This document shows positions 28,305-37,371 of a stretch of 64,000 nt of DNA, piece by piece. The notes under the pieces were generated by a model. That model saw only the letters and a list, made by a program, of their open reading frames with translations, had not been told where the DNA came from and ran no database searches. Numbering within the stretch: position 1 is the first letter of the stretch; each line of letters opens with the position of its first letter. The translations under genes and the position numbers were made by a program. Where the stretch lies: NCBI RefSeq assembly GCF_000378125.1, contig NZ_KB899244.1, positions 124,001 to 188,000 on the forward strand. Reading direction: 5' to 3'. The stretch is from Rudaea cellulosilytica DSM 22992 (lineage in GTDB: Bacteria > Pseudomonadota > Gammaproteobacteria > Xanthomonadales > Rhodanobacteraceae).

Positions 28305-28544
28305 TCAGGGCTTCACGTGCGCCTTGATGTAGTCGACCGCTTGCTGCACGGTGGTGATCTTTTCGGCTTCCTCGTCCGGAATTTCGCATTCGAATTCCTC
28401 TTCGAGCGCCATGACCAGTTCGACGGTGTCGAGCGAATCGGCACCCAGGTCATCCACGAAGGACGCATTCGGCGTCACCTCATCTTCCTTGACGCCCAGT
28501 TGTTCGACGACGATCTTCTTGACGCGCTCTTCGATGGTGCTCAT
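28305..28544 (-). CDS. acpP: Acyl carrier protein
   Basis: A 79-residue acidic carrier for fatty acid synthesis. The phosphopantetheine serine is Ser37 in the universal [18 protein letters not shown] motif. Start and length match the family, and GAGGT precedes the ATG. It lies between fabG and fabF as in most proteobacteria. Confidence 0.98.
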   Translation of the reverse strand: MSTIEERVKKIVVEQLGVKEDEVTPNASFVDDLGADSLDTVELVMALEEEFECEIPDEEAEKITTVQQAVDYIKAHVKP

Positions 28545-28653
28545 GGTGGTACTTACCTCACAAGGTAGGCAGAAAAGTTACGAAATAGGGTTACTGCGAA
28601 CGGGGCGAATTGTAGGGCATACGCGGCAATCGCACCAGCGCAGCCCCGCAAAC

Positions 28654-29397
28654 CTACGCCATGTACATGCCGCCGTTGACATGCAGCGTCTCGCCGGTGA
28701 TGTAGGCCGCTGCGGGCGACGCGAGGAAAGCCACCGCATTGGCGATGTCCTGCGCCGCGCCGAGGCGACCGAGCGCGATCTGACCGAGCAGCGCGCCGCG
28801 TTGGTCGTCGCTGAGCGCGCGCGTCATGTCGGTATCGATGAAACCCGGCGCGACGACGTTGACAGTGATGCCGCGCGAACCGATCTCGCGCGCGAGCGAC
28901 TTGGAGAACGCGATGATGCCGGCTTTCGCCGCGGCGTAGTTCGCCTGGCCCGGGTTGCCGGTGACGCCGACCACGGAAGCGATGCTGATGATGCGCCCCT
29001 TGCGTGCCTTCATCATGCCGCGCATGACCGCCTTGCTCGTGCGATAGACCGAAGTCAGGTTCGTGTCGAGAGTCGCCTGCCAGTCCTCGTCCTTCATGCG
29101 CATCAGCAGCTGGTCGCGCGTGATACCCGCATTGTTGACCAGGATCGTAGTCGCGCCGAACTCCTTGGCGATGTCGTCGATCAGTTTCTCGACCGCGGCA
29201 CCGTCGGTGACGTTCAGCGCGCGGCCGACGCCGCCGTGCGCGGCCAGGCGCTCGCCGATCGCGGCGGCGCCGGCATCGGTCGTGGCCGTGCCGATCACCT
29301 TCGCGCCGAGCGCTGCGAGCTGGTCGGCGATCGCGGCACCGATGCCGCGGCTCGCGCCGGTGACGAGAGCGATTTCACCTTGGAGACTTGCGGACAT
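28654..29397 (-). CDS. fabG: 3-oxoacyl-ACP reductase
   Basis: NADPH-dependent reduction of beta-ketoacyl-ACP. A 247-residue short-chain dehydrogenase with cofactor motif TGASRGIGAAIADQL, NNAGIT, the catalytic Ser in SIASVVG, YAAAK and the C-terminal ITGETLHVNGGMYM. The ATG at 29397 is preferred because GAGGTG lies 5 bp upstream; the in-frame GTG at 29403 overlaps that ribosome site. Confidence 0.97.
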   Translation of the reverse strand: MSASLQGEIALVTGASRGIGAAIADQLAALGAKVIGTATTDAGAAAIGERLAAHGGVGRALNVTDGAAVEKLIDDIAKEFGATTILVNNAGITRDQLLMRMKDEDWQATLDTNLTSVYRTSKAVMRGMMKARKGRIISIASVVGVTGNPGQANYAAAKAGIIAFSKSLAREIGSRGITVNVVAPGFIDTDMTRALSDDQRGALLGQIALGRLGAAQDIANAVAFLASPAAAYITGETLHVNGGMYMA

Positions 29398-29434
29398 GAT
29401 CACCTCGATGGGAATGGGTTTTTCGAAAACTTAA

Positions 29435-30418
29435 TCAGCTTTTCCAGTCGGCGATCGCCTGCTGCAGATCCGCCGGCGCGCCGATCGCGCGACCATCGAT
29501 CGTGCGATCGATGCGCTTGAGCAGGCCGGTCAGTACCTTGCCCGGACCGCATTCGGCCGCGCGCCGGACACCAGCCGCGGCGAGCGCCTGCACGCTCTCG
29601 GTCCAGCGCACGGGCTGGTAGAGCTGGCGCGCGAGTGCCGCGCGGATATCCGCAAGCGCATCGAACGATTTCGCATCCGCGTTCTGCACAACGGGAATCT
29701 TCGGCGCCTGCCAAGCGATCTTGTCGAAGCGCTCGGCGAGCCTGTCGGCTGCACCGCGCATCAACATGCAATGCGACGGCACGCTGACCGCGAGCTTCAC
29801 TGCCTTCTTCACGCCGAGTTCGGCCAGGCGCGCAAGCGCGCGATCGACTGCCTCGGTATTGCCGGCGATGACGAGTTGTCCCGGCGCGTTGTAGTTCGCC
29901 GGCGCGACGACCTGCCCTTGCGCCACTTCGGCGCAAACCTGCGCGATCTGAGCGTCGTCGCCGCCGAGCACGGCGGCCATCGCGCCGACGCCAGCCGGCA
30001 CCGCGGCTTGCATCAGGCGACCGCGTTCGGCGACGAGCGCGGCGCCATCGGCCAGCGACAGCGCTTCGGCGCAGACCAGCGCGGTGTATTCGCCAAGACT
30101 GTGCCCGGCCAGCACATGCGGCTGCGCGCCGCCGAGTTGCTGCCAGACGCGCCACACGGCGACGCCTGCAGCGAGCAACGCGGGCTGCGTGTTTTCGGTG
30201 CGATTGAGTGCGTCCTCCGGCCCTTCCTGCGACAGCTTCCACAGGTCCACGCCGGCGCTGCTCGATGCTTCCTTGAACGTTTCCTCGACGATGGCGAATT
30301 CGCCGGCGAGGTCGGACAGCATGTTCAGTGACTGCGAACCCTGGCCTGGAAAGATGAAGGCGAGTTTGGCAGCGGAATTCGACTGAGCTTGATCCATGGA
30401 TGCGCTGGATGCGTTCAT
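29435..30418 (-). CDS. fabD: Malonyl-CoA:ACP transacylase
   Basis: Loads malonate onto ACP. The 327 residues show FIFPGQGSQSL, the nucleophile serine in AGHSLGEYTAL and the catalytic His in SVPSHCMLM. The N-terminal 15-20 residues are extra; an in-frame ATG at 30397 would remove seven of them. Neither start has a good ribosome site. Confidence 0.96.
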   Translation of the reverse strand: MNASSASMDQAQSNSAAKLAFIFPGQGSQSLNMLSDLAGEFAIVEETFKEASSSAGVDLWKLSQEGPEDALNRTENTQPALLAAGVAVWRVWQQLGGAQPHVLAGHSLGEYTALVCAEALSLADGAALVAERGRLMQAAVPAGVGAMAAVLGGDDAQIAQVCAEVAQGQVVAPANYNAPGQLVIAGNTEAVDRALARLAELGVKKAVKLAVSVPSHCMLMRGAADRLAERFDKIAWQAPKIPVVQNADAKSFDALADIRAALARQLYQPVRWTESVQALAAAGVRRAAECGPGKVLTGLLKRIDRTIDGRAIGAPADLQQAIADWKS

Positions 30419-30472
30419 AGGCCGGAAATCGGAAATGCGATGAATGAAATGCTTGCGGAAACGCAGCGTCGC

Positions 30473-31441
30473 TCAGTAACGCAGCAGCGCAGAGCCCCAG
30501 GTGAAGCCGCCGCCGAAGGCTTCGAGCAGCAGCAGCTGACCGCGCTGCACCTTGCCCGAACGCACCGCATAGTCGAGCGCGAGCGGAACCGAGGCAGCCG
30601 AGGTGTTGGCGTGCTTGTCGACGGTGACGATGACGCGATCCATCGGCATGTCGAGCCGCTTGGCCGTCGCCTCGATAATGCGCAGATTGGCCTGGTGCGG
30701 GATCAGCCAGTCGAGCTGGTGGCGGTCGAGATTGTTCGCCTCGAGCGTCTCCTCGACCACGCGGTCGAGGGTCTTGACCGCGACCTTGAACACGTCGCGA
30801 CCCTGCATGATCACGCGCAGGCCGTGGTTTGGCTCGTCCTTGAAGCCGGCGGAAATGCCGACCGGATTCCACAGCAATTCCTTGTAACCGCCGTCGGCAT
30901 GGATGTGGCTGGACAGGATACCCGGCTCGTCCGCGGCCTTGAGCACGACGGCGCCGGCGCCATCGCCGAACAGCACGCAGGTGGCGCGATCGGACCAGTC
31001 GAGGAAGCGCGACAGCGTTTCCGCACCGATCACCAGCGCGGTTTTCGCGGTGCCCGCGCGGATGAACTGGTTGGCGACGGTCAGTGCATAGATGAAGCCC
31101 GAGCAGGCCGCGTTGACGTCGAACGCCGCGCAGCCGTTCGCGCCGAGACGATGCTGGACCAGGCAGGCGGTCGAGGGAAAGACGAGGTCGGGCGTGGTCG
31201 TGCCGACCACGATCAGGTCGATCTCGCTGGCGTCGACGCCGGCTGCCTGCAGTGCTGCCGTTGCAGCCGCAAACGCAAGATCGCCCGTGGTCTGGCCTTC
31301 GGCCGCGATATGGCGCTGGCGGATGCCGGTGCGCTCGGCGATCCATTCGTCCGACGTGTCGACCTTGGCCGCAAGTTCGGCGTTGCTGATGACGCGTTCC
31401 GGCAACGCGCTGCCGGTGCCCGCGATGCGTGCGTAGGTCAT
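30473..31441 (-). CDS. fabH: Beta-ketoacyl-ACP synthase III
   Basis: Starts fatty acid synthesis by condensing acetyl-CoA with malonyl-ACP. The 322 residues contain the Cys-His-Asn triad: Cys in [11 protein letters not shown], His in [10 protein letters not shown] and Asn in [10 protein letters not shown]. It directly follows rpmF with no plsX between them, unlike the E. coli order. Confidence 0.97.
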   Translation of the reverse strand: MTYARIAGTGSALPERVISNAELAAKVDTSDEWIAERTGIRQRHIAAEGQTTGDLAFAAATAALQAAGVDASEIDLIVVGTTTPDLVFPSTACLVQHRLGANGCAAFDVNAACSGFIYALTVANQFIRAGTAKTALVIGAETLSRFLDWSDRATCVLFGDGAGAVVLKAADEPGILSSHIHADGGYKELLWNPVGISAGFKDEPNHGLRVIMQGRDVFKVAVKTLDRVVEETLEANNLDRHQLDWLIPHQANLRIIEATAKRLDMPMDRVIVTVDKHANTSAASVPLALDYAVRSGKVQRGQLLLLEAFGGGFTWGSALLRY

Positions 31442-31594
31442 GTCTTCTCCCCTGCCGCGCTCAATGGCGCGACGCGAGCGCGCACGCGCGCCACGGCGAA
31501 ACCGTGGCGGCGGAACACTTCGCGGTTTTCATCGGTGCCGAGGTATCAATCACGGCTTGGACAATCACGGCTTGCGATTCGCAAGTCCAGCGAA

Positions 31595-31789
31595 TCAATC
31601 TTCTTCGTGCACCGGGGTCTTGCTGTCGATCACCTTGCGGCCACGGTAGTAGCCGTCCTTGGTGACGTTGTGGCGCAGATGGGTCTCGCCCGAGGTCGGG
31701 TCGGTGCCGAGCTGCTTGGCGCTGAGCGCGTTGTGCGCGCGGCGCATGCCACGGCGGGACGGGGATTTACGGCTTTTGGCTACGGCCAT
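31595..31789 (-). CDS. rpmF: 50S ribosomal protein L32
   Basis: A 64-residue basic ribosomal protein beginning [18 protein letters not shown], with the conserved GETHLRHN. It lacks the zinc-binding cysteines of the CxxC form of L32, as is usual for gammaproteobacteria. A TTGGAGA ribosome site precedes the ATG. It sits between yceD and fabH. Confidence 0.97.
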   Translation of the reverse strand: MAVAKSRKSPSRRGMRRAHNALSAKQLGTDPTSGETHLRHNVTKDGYYRGRKVIDSKTPVHEED

Positions 31790-31838
31790 GGTGGTTCTCC
31801 AAACTCAATAAAAACGATTTCTACATTCGATCGATAAC

Positions 31839-31914
31839 GGCACAGGATGTGCCGACGCATCAAACGAAGTTTGATGCAAAAAACGTGGCGCGGCTTTGCC
31901 GCGCCCGTTTTTTT
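31839..31914 (-). promoter_or_regulatory. Hairpin cluster with terminator-like element in the rpmF leader
   Basis: On the minus strand, in order: stem GGCGCGGC / GCCGCGCC (31905-31887) followed by a T-run (terminator-like), a 9-bp stem GCATCAAAC / GTTTGATGC (31877-31857) with a 3-nt loop, and GGCACA / TGTGCC (31853-31839). They fill the yceD-rpmF gap and suggest partial termination or attenuation before rpmF. Confidence 0.55.
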
Positions 31915-31954
31915 GCAAACTGCGGCAGGATGCCCAGTTTTGCAATCTACAACT

Positions 31955-32458
31955 TCATAACTTCACGTTCTTCAATACGGCGAACGGATTGGGCTTGGCC
32001 TCGACCTCGGTCGCGGCTTCCTTCCATTCGCGCTGCATTTCCTGCGTTCCCGGCTTCACCGGAAACACCGGCAACGCCAGAATCAATTCGTCCTCGATCA
32101 CGTCGACCGGGCGCAAACCCTCGGCATCGACCAACAAGGGCTCATAGCCGGCCGGCAGGGCCGCCTCGTCCGCCTCATCGACGATGAAACCGAGCTTCGC
32201 ATCGATCTCGACCGGCTGTTCGAACCGCTCCAACGTACGCTGACAGATCAGCGGCAGCGCGGTCTTCGCCTTGACGCGGACGCCGGACACGCCGGTCAGA
32301 TCCTTGTCGAAATCGAGCTCGTATTCGACCTCCCCCGAGGCATCCGCCAGGCCGCTCGCCAGGCGCTTCATCGCGGCCAAAGGCAGGCGGCCAGCAAACG
32401 TGCGCCTCGCACTCACCATGCGCCACGGATCGACCAGCTCGGGCAAGGTGTGATTCAC
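31955..32458 (-). CDS. yceD: YceD (DUF177) 23S rRNA accumulation protein
   Basis: A 167-residue DUF177 protein, needed for normal 23S rRNA accumulation in the organisms tested and almost always encoded upstream of rpmF. The family pattern LPELVDPWRMVSARRTFAGRLPL and ICQRTLE (usually C-Q-R-C-L) are seen; the second cysteine is Thr here. The GTG at 32458 leaves four residues before LPELVDP, close to the E. coli protein; a GTG at 32488 is possible but lies inside the proposed promoter. Confidence 0.88.
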   Translation of the reverse strand: MNHTLPELVDPWRMVSARRTFAGRLPLAAMKRLASGLADASGEVEYELDFDKDLTGVSGVRVKAKTALPLICQRTLERFEQPVEIDAKLGFIVDEADEAALPAGYEPLLVDAEGLRPVDVIEDELILALPVFPVKPGTQEMQREWKEAATEVEAKPNPFAVLKNVKL

Positions 32459-32467
32459 GGGTGCGCG

Positions 32468-32496
32468 ATGGTAGGTTCCGCAGCGCACAAAGTCAA
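32468..32496 (-). promoter_or_regulatory. Putative promoter of yceD-rpmF-fab
   Basis: Minus-strand TTGACT (32496-32491) and TACCAT (32473-32468) with an ideal 17-bp spacer. The predicted start, near 32461, is only about 3 nt before the yceD GTG, so the message would be nearly leaderless. Confidence 0.55.
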
Positions 32497-32563
32497 TTAT
32501 TTCCGCATTTTAGGCGGTCGGCTCAGCCGACCCATCCGAGCGCATTTCGGGCGAAAATACGGG

Positions 32564-33163
32564 ATGACCGCCCTCGCCGATACCGATCTCGTCCTTGCCT
32601 CGACCTCCGCCTATCGCCGTGAGCTGCTCGCCCGGCTCGGTGCGCCATTCCGCCAGCAGTCGCCCCAGGTCGACGAGGCGCCACTGCCCGGCGAGGCTCC
32701 GGCGATTCTCGCCGCGCGTTTGGCGGCCGCTAAGGCAGCTGCGGTCGCGGCGATGAATCCGAACGCGCTGGTGATCGGTTCCGACCAGGTCGCCGACTGC
32801 GCCGGCAGCATCCTCGGCAAACCGGGCGACATCGCCCGCGCGCGCCAGCAGTTGCGTGCGAGCAGCGCCAACCGCGTCGTTTTTCACACTGCGATCTGCC
32901 TGATCGATACGCGCAGCGCTCCGGCGCGGGAATTCCATGCGATCGACACGACGACGGTCGCATTCCGCCACCTGACCGACGCGGAAATCGAACGCTATCT
33001 TGCCCGCGAGCGACCGTTCGACTGCGCCGGCAGCTTCAAGTCCGAAAGCCTCGGTATCTCCCTGTTCGAGCGCATCGAATCGCAGGACCCAACGGCGTTG
33101 ATCGGTCTGCCTCTGATCGCGCTGTGCCGGTTGCTGCGCGAGGCCGGTGTCGACCTTCCCTAG
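32564..33163 (+). CDS. maf: Maf-family nucleotide pyrophosphatase (YceF type)
   Basis: A 199-residue house-cleaning pyrophosphatase; the YceF branch hydrolyses 7-methyl-GTP. Motifs LASTSAYRRELLARLG, VDEAPLPGE and GSDQVADC (in place of the SDTVV of the YhdE branch) are present, with the GSFKSESLG loop. It is divergent from yceD, an arrangement shared with many gammaproteobacteria and supporting the YceF assignment. Confidence 0.93.
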   Translation: MTALADTDLVLASTSAYRRELLARLGAPFRQQSPQVDEAPLPGEAPAILAARLAAAKAAAVAAMNPNALVIGSDQVADCAGSILGKPGDIARARQQLRASSANRVVFHTAICLIDTRSAPAREFHAIDTTTVAFRHLTDAEIERYLARERPFDCAGSFKSESLGISLFERIESQDPTALIGLPLIALCRLLREAGVDLP

Positions 33164-33257
33164 GGAATCCGCGCGCCGCATCGCAATTCGCGTCAACGCG
33201 GAACTTGCGTTTGCGGGAAATGCCTATACTCCGGACATCTCCAGGAGTTCACGTCGC

Positions 33258-34223
33258 ATGTCCGTTTCGCTCGCCGCCTCAGCTGCACCTTCGCCGCTTG
33301 ATCCCACTCTCACGCGAGCGCTCGGCGCAGCCGTCGCTCAAGTCAACGACGTCGTGCTCGGCAAGGCCGCGCAGGTGAAACTGGCCTTCGCCTGCTTCCT
33401 CGCCGGCGGCCATCTGCTGATCGAGGATATGCCCGGCGTCGGCAAGACCACGCTCGCGCATGCGCTCGCGGCGACGCTGGGCCTGAGCTTCGCGCGCATC
33501 CAGTTCACCGCCGATCTGTTGCCGTCCGACATCACCGGCGTCGGCATCTACGAGCGCGGCGACGGCGCCTTCAAGTTCCATCCCGGCCCGCTGTTCGCCC
33601 AGCTCGTGCTCGCCGACGAGATCAATCGCGCGACTCCAAAGGCGCAGAGCGCCCTGCTCGAGGCGATGGCCGAGCACCAGGTCACCACCGACGGCATGAC
33701 CCACGCGTTGCCGGAACCATTCTTCGTCGTCGCCACGCAGAATCCGCTCGACCTCGCCGGCACCTTCGCCCTGCCCGATTCCCAGCTCGACCGCTTCATG
33801 CTGCGCATCGGCCTCGACTATCCGGACCGCGAGGCCGAACGCGCCTTGCTGACCGCGAGCGACCGCCGCGAACTGATCGCACAGCTCGCTCCGCGTCTCG
33901 ACGCCACGCAGGCGGCGGCGCTGCGCGACGCGGTCGCAAGGACGCTCGCGAGCGCGGCATTGATCGATTACGTGCAGACGCTGCTCGCCGCTAGCCGCAA
34001 CCACGCCGAGATCCGTGTCGGCCTGTCGCCGCGCGCTGGCCTGGCGTTGCTGCAGGCGGCACGCGCCTATGCGTTGCTCGAAGGCCGCGGTTATTGCCTG
34101 CCCGAAGACGTGCAAGCCGTCTTCGTCGCGATCGCCGCGCATCGCCTGATTCCCGCCGCCGCGAGCGGCGCCACGCGCGACGAACTCGCACGCCGCCTGC
34201 TCACACAGGTGCCGGTGCGCTGA
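33258..34223 (+). CDS. MoxR-family AAA+ ATPase
   Basis: A 321-residue MoxR chaperone-like ATPase. Walker A is MPGVGKTTLAHAL, Walker B LVLADEINRATPKAQSALLEAM, and sensor 1 is ATQNPLDLAGTF. AGGAG stands 11 bp before the ATG at 33258. It is followed by DUF58 and transglutaminase genes, the standard MoxR-DUF58-TgpA set; MoxR members are thought to remodel partner proteins, often with VWA domains, although none is encoded here. Confidence 0.95.
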   Translation: MSVSLAASAAPSPLDPTLTRALGAAVAQVNDVVLGKAAQVKLAFACFLAGGHLLIEDMPGVGKTTLAHALAATLGLSFARIQFTADLLPSDITGVGIYERGDGAFKFHPGPLFAQLVLADEINRATPKAQSALLEAMAEHQVTTDGMTHALPEPFFVVATQNPLDLAGTFALPDSQLDRFMLRIGLDYPDREAERALLTASDRRELIAQLAPRLDATQAAALRDAVARTLASAALIDYVQTLLAASRNHAEIRVGLSPRAGLALLQAARAYALLEGRGYCLPEDVQAVFVAIAAHRLIPAAASGATRDELARRLLTQVPVR

Positions 34224-34234
34224 GAGATCCACCG

Positions 34235-35242
34235 ATGCGCGCCGCGTTCGCCACGGGCTGGTCGAATCTGCAAAGCCTCGCCGAACGGCGCCTGCCCGCA
34301 TTGACGCGATTGAAGCGCGCGGAGACGCTGCCGATCCTGCTGCACCGCCGCCGTATCTATGTCGTGCCTACGCGCTTCGGCCTGATTTATTCGGCGATGC
34401 TGCTGGTCATGCTGATCGGCTCGCTCAACTACGCAAACAACCCCGCGCTGTTGTTGACTTGCCTGCTCGGCGCCGCGGCCTATCTAAGCGTGTTCTCCGG
34501 ATTCCGCACGCTCAACCGGGTCGAGCTCAAATCGATCAAGGCGCAGGCCTGCCACGCCGGCGATACCCTGCGCCTCTCGCTGCAATTCGGTTCGACCGCG
34601 CCTGTGTCCAAGCACGGTCTGCGCCTGCGCATGGAAAATGCCGCAGCGACGGAACCGATGCAGTCGCCGCTCGTCTTCGAACTTCCTGCAGGCGAGGTGC
34701 AGTCGATCGAGACGAGCCTGCCGGCTCCGCGTCGCGGGTGGCTGGCGATCGGTCGCATCCGCCTCTGGACTGAACATCCCTACGGACTGTTCCATGTCTG
34801 GAGCTGGCTGCATCCCGAGCAGAGCACTCTTGTCTATCCACGCATTGAAGCCAACGCGCCGCCGCTGCCGCAAGGCAATGGCGAGGCCCGCGCGCAGATC
34901 ACTGCACGCGACGAAGACGAGTTCGGTCTGCTGCGCGAATACCGCGCCGGCGATCCGCGCCGGCTGATCGCGTGGAAGGCCAGCGCGCGCCAGGATCATC
35001 TGCTGGTCAAACAGTTCGAGTCGCGGCGCGGCCACGAAGTCGTGCTTGCCTGGAATCGTCTCGACGGACTCGACGCGGAAGCGCGCATCTCGCGCCTTGC
35101 GGCCTGGGTGGAACGCGCCGAAACGACGCAGACGCCGTATTGTCTGGAACTGCCGCAATCCCGTCTGGGACCGTCGCTCGGTCCCGCGCACCGACATGCC
35201 TGCCTGCGCGAACTCGCGCTGATGCCGGAATACGCCGCATGA
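34235..35242 (+). CDS. DUF58 membrane protein
   Basis: A 335-residue DUF58 protein. Two hydrophobic helices (about 48-68 and 72-90) precede a cytosolic or periplasmic beta-rich region and the signature DEDEFGLLREYRAGDPRRLIAWKASAR (conserved R-x-Y-x-x-G-D-x-x-R-x-I-x-W). It is 11 bp after the MoxR gene and overlaps the transglutaminase gene by 4 bp. Function unknown; always read together with MoxR partners. Confidence 0.93.
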   Translation: MRAAFATGWSNLQSLAERRLPALTRLKRAETLPILLHRRRIYVVPTRFGLIYSAMLLVMLIGSLNYANNPALLLTCLLGAAAYLSVFSGFRTLNRVELKSIKAQACHAGDTLRLSLQFGSTAPVSKHGLRLRMENAAATEPMQSPLVFELPAGEVQSIETSLPAPRRGWLAIGRIRLWTEHPYGLFHVWSWLHPEQSTLVYPRIEANAPPLPQGNGEARAQITARDEDEFGLLREYRAGDPRRLIAWKASARQDHLLVKQFESRRGHEVVLAWNRLDGLDAEARISRLAAWVERAETTQTPYCLELPQSRLGPSLGPAHRHACLRELALMPEYAA

Positions 35243-37224
35243 GCGATACCGCTGCCGTATTGACGGGACGCCAATTCACCTTGATCGGCGCCGTCGTGCT
35301 CGCAGCCGTGCTGGCGCATGTACCGCATCTGCCGCTCGGCATCACAGCTCTGGTGTTCGCCCTCATCGCGGCGAGCTGGCTGCGCCATCGGCAGGGTGCC
35401 GCCGCCTTGCCGGGCTGGGCCAAGCTGCTGCTGATCGCGGTTTTTGCATTGGTGCTGATCGCCGAATACCGCAGCGTCATCGGTCGCGAACCCGGCAGCG
35501 CGTTGGCCTGCGCGATGCTCGCCTCGAAGCTGCTGGAGACGCGCACGCGACGCGACGCATTCGCCGCGATCTGCTTTGCCAGCTTCACCCTGATGAGCGC
35601 GCTGCTGTTCGACACGAGCCTGGTGTTCACGCTTGCCTCGTTCGTCGGCGTCGTGCTGCTGCTCACCGCGATGCGCGAGCTGGAACCGCAGTCGACGGCC
35701 CTGGCGAAGCGTGCGGTATCGCTGCGCTCCTATCTACCGGCGCTGCGCGCCAGCATGGTGTCGCTCGCGATCGCTGCACCGCTGGCTTTGTGCGGCTTTG
35801 TTTTCATCCCGCGCCTCGACTCGCCGCTGTGGCGCACGCCGGCCGACGCGGGCGCGCGCACCGGCATCAGCGACACGATGTCGCCTGGCTCGGTGCAGAA
35901 CCTGCTGACCGACGACAGCGCGGCATTTCGCGTCGGCTTCGACGGCTCGCCGCCGGACCGCGCGCAACTCTACTGGCGCGGACCGGTATTGACTGATTTC
36001 GACGGCACGACCTGGCGGCGGCGTGAAACCGGCATCGCCAAACCGGAGCAGCGCGAATCGACCGCAGGAAGTGGGGCAATCGGCTACGAAGTCACGCTCG
36101 AAGCGAGCGACAAGCCCTGGCTATTTGCGCTCGACTTGCCAGTGGACGTTCCCGCCGATGCACTGCGCGGCCGCGACATGAGCCTCGTGCGCCGGCGCCC
36201 GGTTACCGAGTTGTTCCGCTATCGCGCGCGTTCCGTGCTGGATTATCGATTCGATCAAAGCTTGTCACCGGATTTGCGTAGGGCGACCCTGGCCCTACCC
36301 GAGGGCTTCAATCCGCGCAGCGTCGAACAAGGCAAAACCTGGCGCAACGAGTTGCACGACGACGACGCGATCATCCGCGCCGCGCTCGAGCGTTTCCACA
36401 ACGCGTTTTTCTATACATTGTCCCCGCCGCTGCTCGGACGCAACTCGGTCGATGATTTCCTGTTCGGCACGAAGCGCGGATTCTGCGAGCACTATGCCGC
36501 GGCCTTCGTCGTACTGATGCGCGCCGCCGGCATTCCGGCGCGCGTCGTCACCGGCTATCAGGGCGGCTACTTCAACGCCGTCGGCAACTACCTGCTCGTG
36601 CGCCAGTCCGATGCACACGCCTGGGCCGAAGTCTGGCGCGCGGGCCGGGGTTGGATACGCATCGATCCGACCGCGGCGGTGAGCCCGCAACGGGTCGAAC
36701 TCGGCGCGCAAGCAGTCACGTTCGGCGAAAGCGCCTGGTATCGCAGCTGGCTGCTGGGCGCACGCAATCGCGTCGACCTGATTAACCGCGTCTGGAACAG
36801 TGTCGTCGTGCAGTTCAATGCACAACGCCAGCAGTCCTTGCTCCATCCCTTCGGCATCGATCGGATCGAGCCCGCCACCCTGCTCTGGCTGCTGATTGGC
36901 GCGAGCACACTGATGCTCGGCGTCGCCACGTTCTGGGCCATGCGCACGGCACGCCTGCGCGCCGCGCCGCTCGATGCCGCCTACGACGCGCTATGCACGA
37001 AACTCGCACGCATCGGCGCGCCGCGCGGCGACAGCGAAGGGCCGCTGGATTATGCCAGCCGGCTGCGCTCCGCGCCGCCGTTGTCCGACCGCTGCGCCGT
37101 GGAAGTGCAACGACTATTCGCCGAGTATGTCGGCCTGCGCTACGCTCGTGCGTTTCCCACTGGCGAAGGGATTGCAGGCTTCGCCCGCGACGTGTATCGC
37201 CTGCGTCTGGAAACTCGCAACTGA
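35239..37224 (+). CDS. TgpA-like transmembrane transglutaminase
   Basis: A 661-residue protein with about five or six N-terminal membrane helices (to residue about 200), a large periplasmic transglutaminase-like domain and one C-terminal helix (about 553-575) leading to a short DUF4129-like tail. The Cys-His-Asp triad is visible in RGFCEHYAAAFVVLMR, DAHAWAEVW and WIRIDPT. TgpA of Pseudomonas is essential for viability; the substrate of this family is unknown. ATGA overlap with DUF58 implies coupled translation. Confidence 0.93.
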   Translation: MSDTAAVLTGRQFTLIGAVVLAAVLAHVPHLPLGITALVFALIAASWLRHRQGAAALPGWAKLLLIAVFALVLIAEYRSVIGREPGSALACAMLASKLLETRTRRDAFAAICFASFTLMSALLFDTSLVFTLASFVGVVLLLTAMRELEPQSTALAKRAVSLRSYLPALRASMVSLAIAAPLALCGFVFIPRLDSPLWRTPADAGARTGISDTMSPGSVQNLLTDDSAAFRVGFDGSPPDRAQLYWRGPVLTDFDGTTWRRRETGIAKPEQRESTAGSGAIGYEVTLEASDKPWLFALDLPVDVPADALRGRDMSLVRRRPVTELFRYRARSVLDYRFDQSLSPDLRRATLALPEGFNPRSVEQGKTWRNELHDDDAIIRAALERFHNAFFYTLSPPLLGRNSVDDFLFGTKRGFCEHYAAAFVVLMRAAGIPARVVTGYQGGYFNAVGNYLLVRQSDAHAWAEVWRAGRGWIRIDPTAAVSPQRVELGAQAVTFGESAWYRSWLLGARNRVDLINRVWNSVVVQFNAQRQQSLLHPFGIDRIEPATLLWLLIGASTLMLGVATFWAMRTARLRAAPLDAAYDALCTKLARIGAPRGDSEGPLDYASRLRSAPPLSDRCAVEVQRLFAEYVGLRYARAFPTGEGIAGFARDVYRLRLETRN

Positions 37225-37371
37225 ATGGATTCTGCCCGCTTGCAAATGTTTACAACCCGGATGCCGTAGCGGAATTAAAATGCAACGCGGAAGCCCGAAT
37301 ATTCGTCTTGGCTACGACAGCGATAGAAATCTGTGCGGTGCTCATCGCAACAATCGACAACGAGGTGCTTT

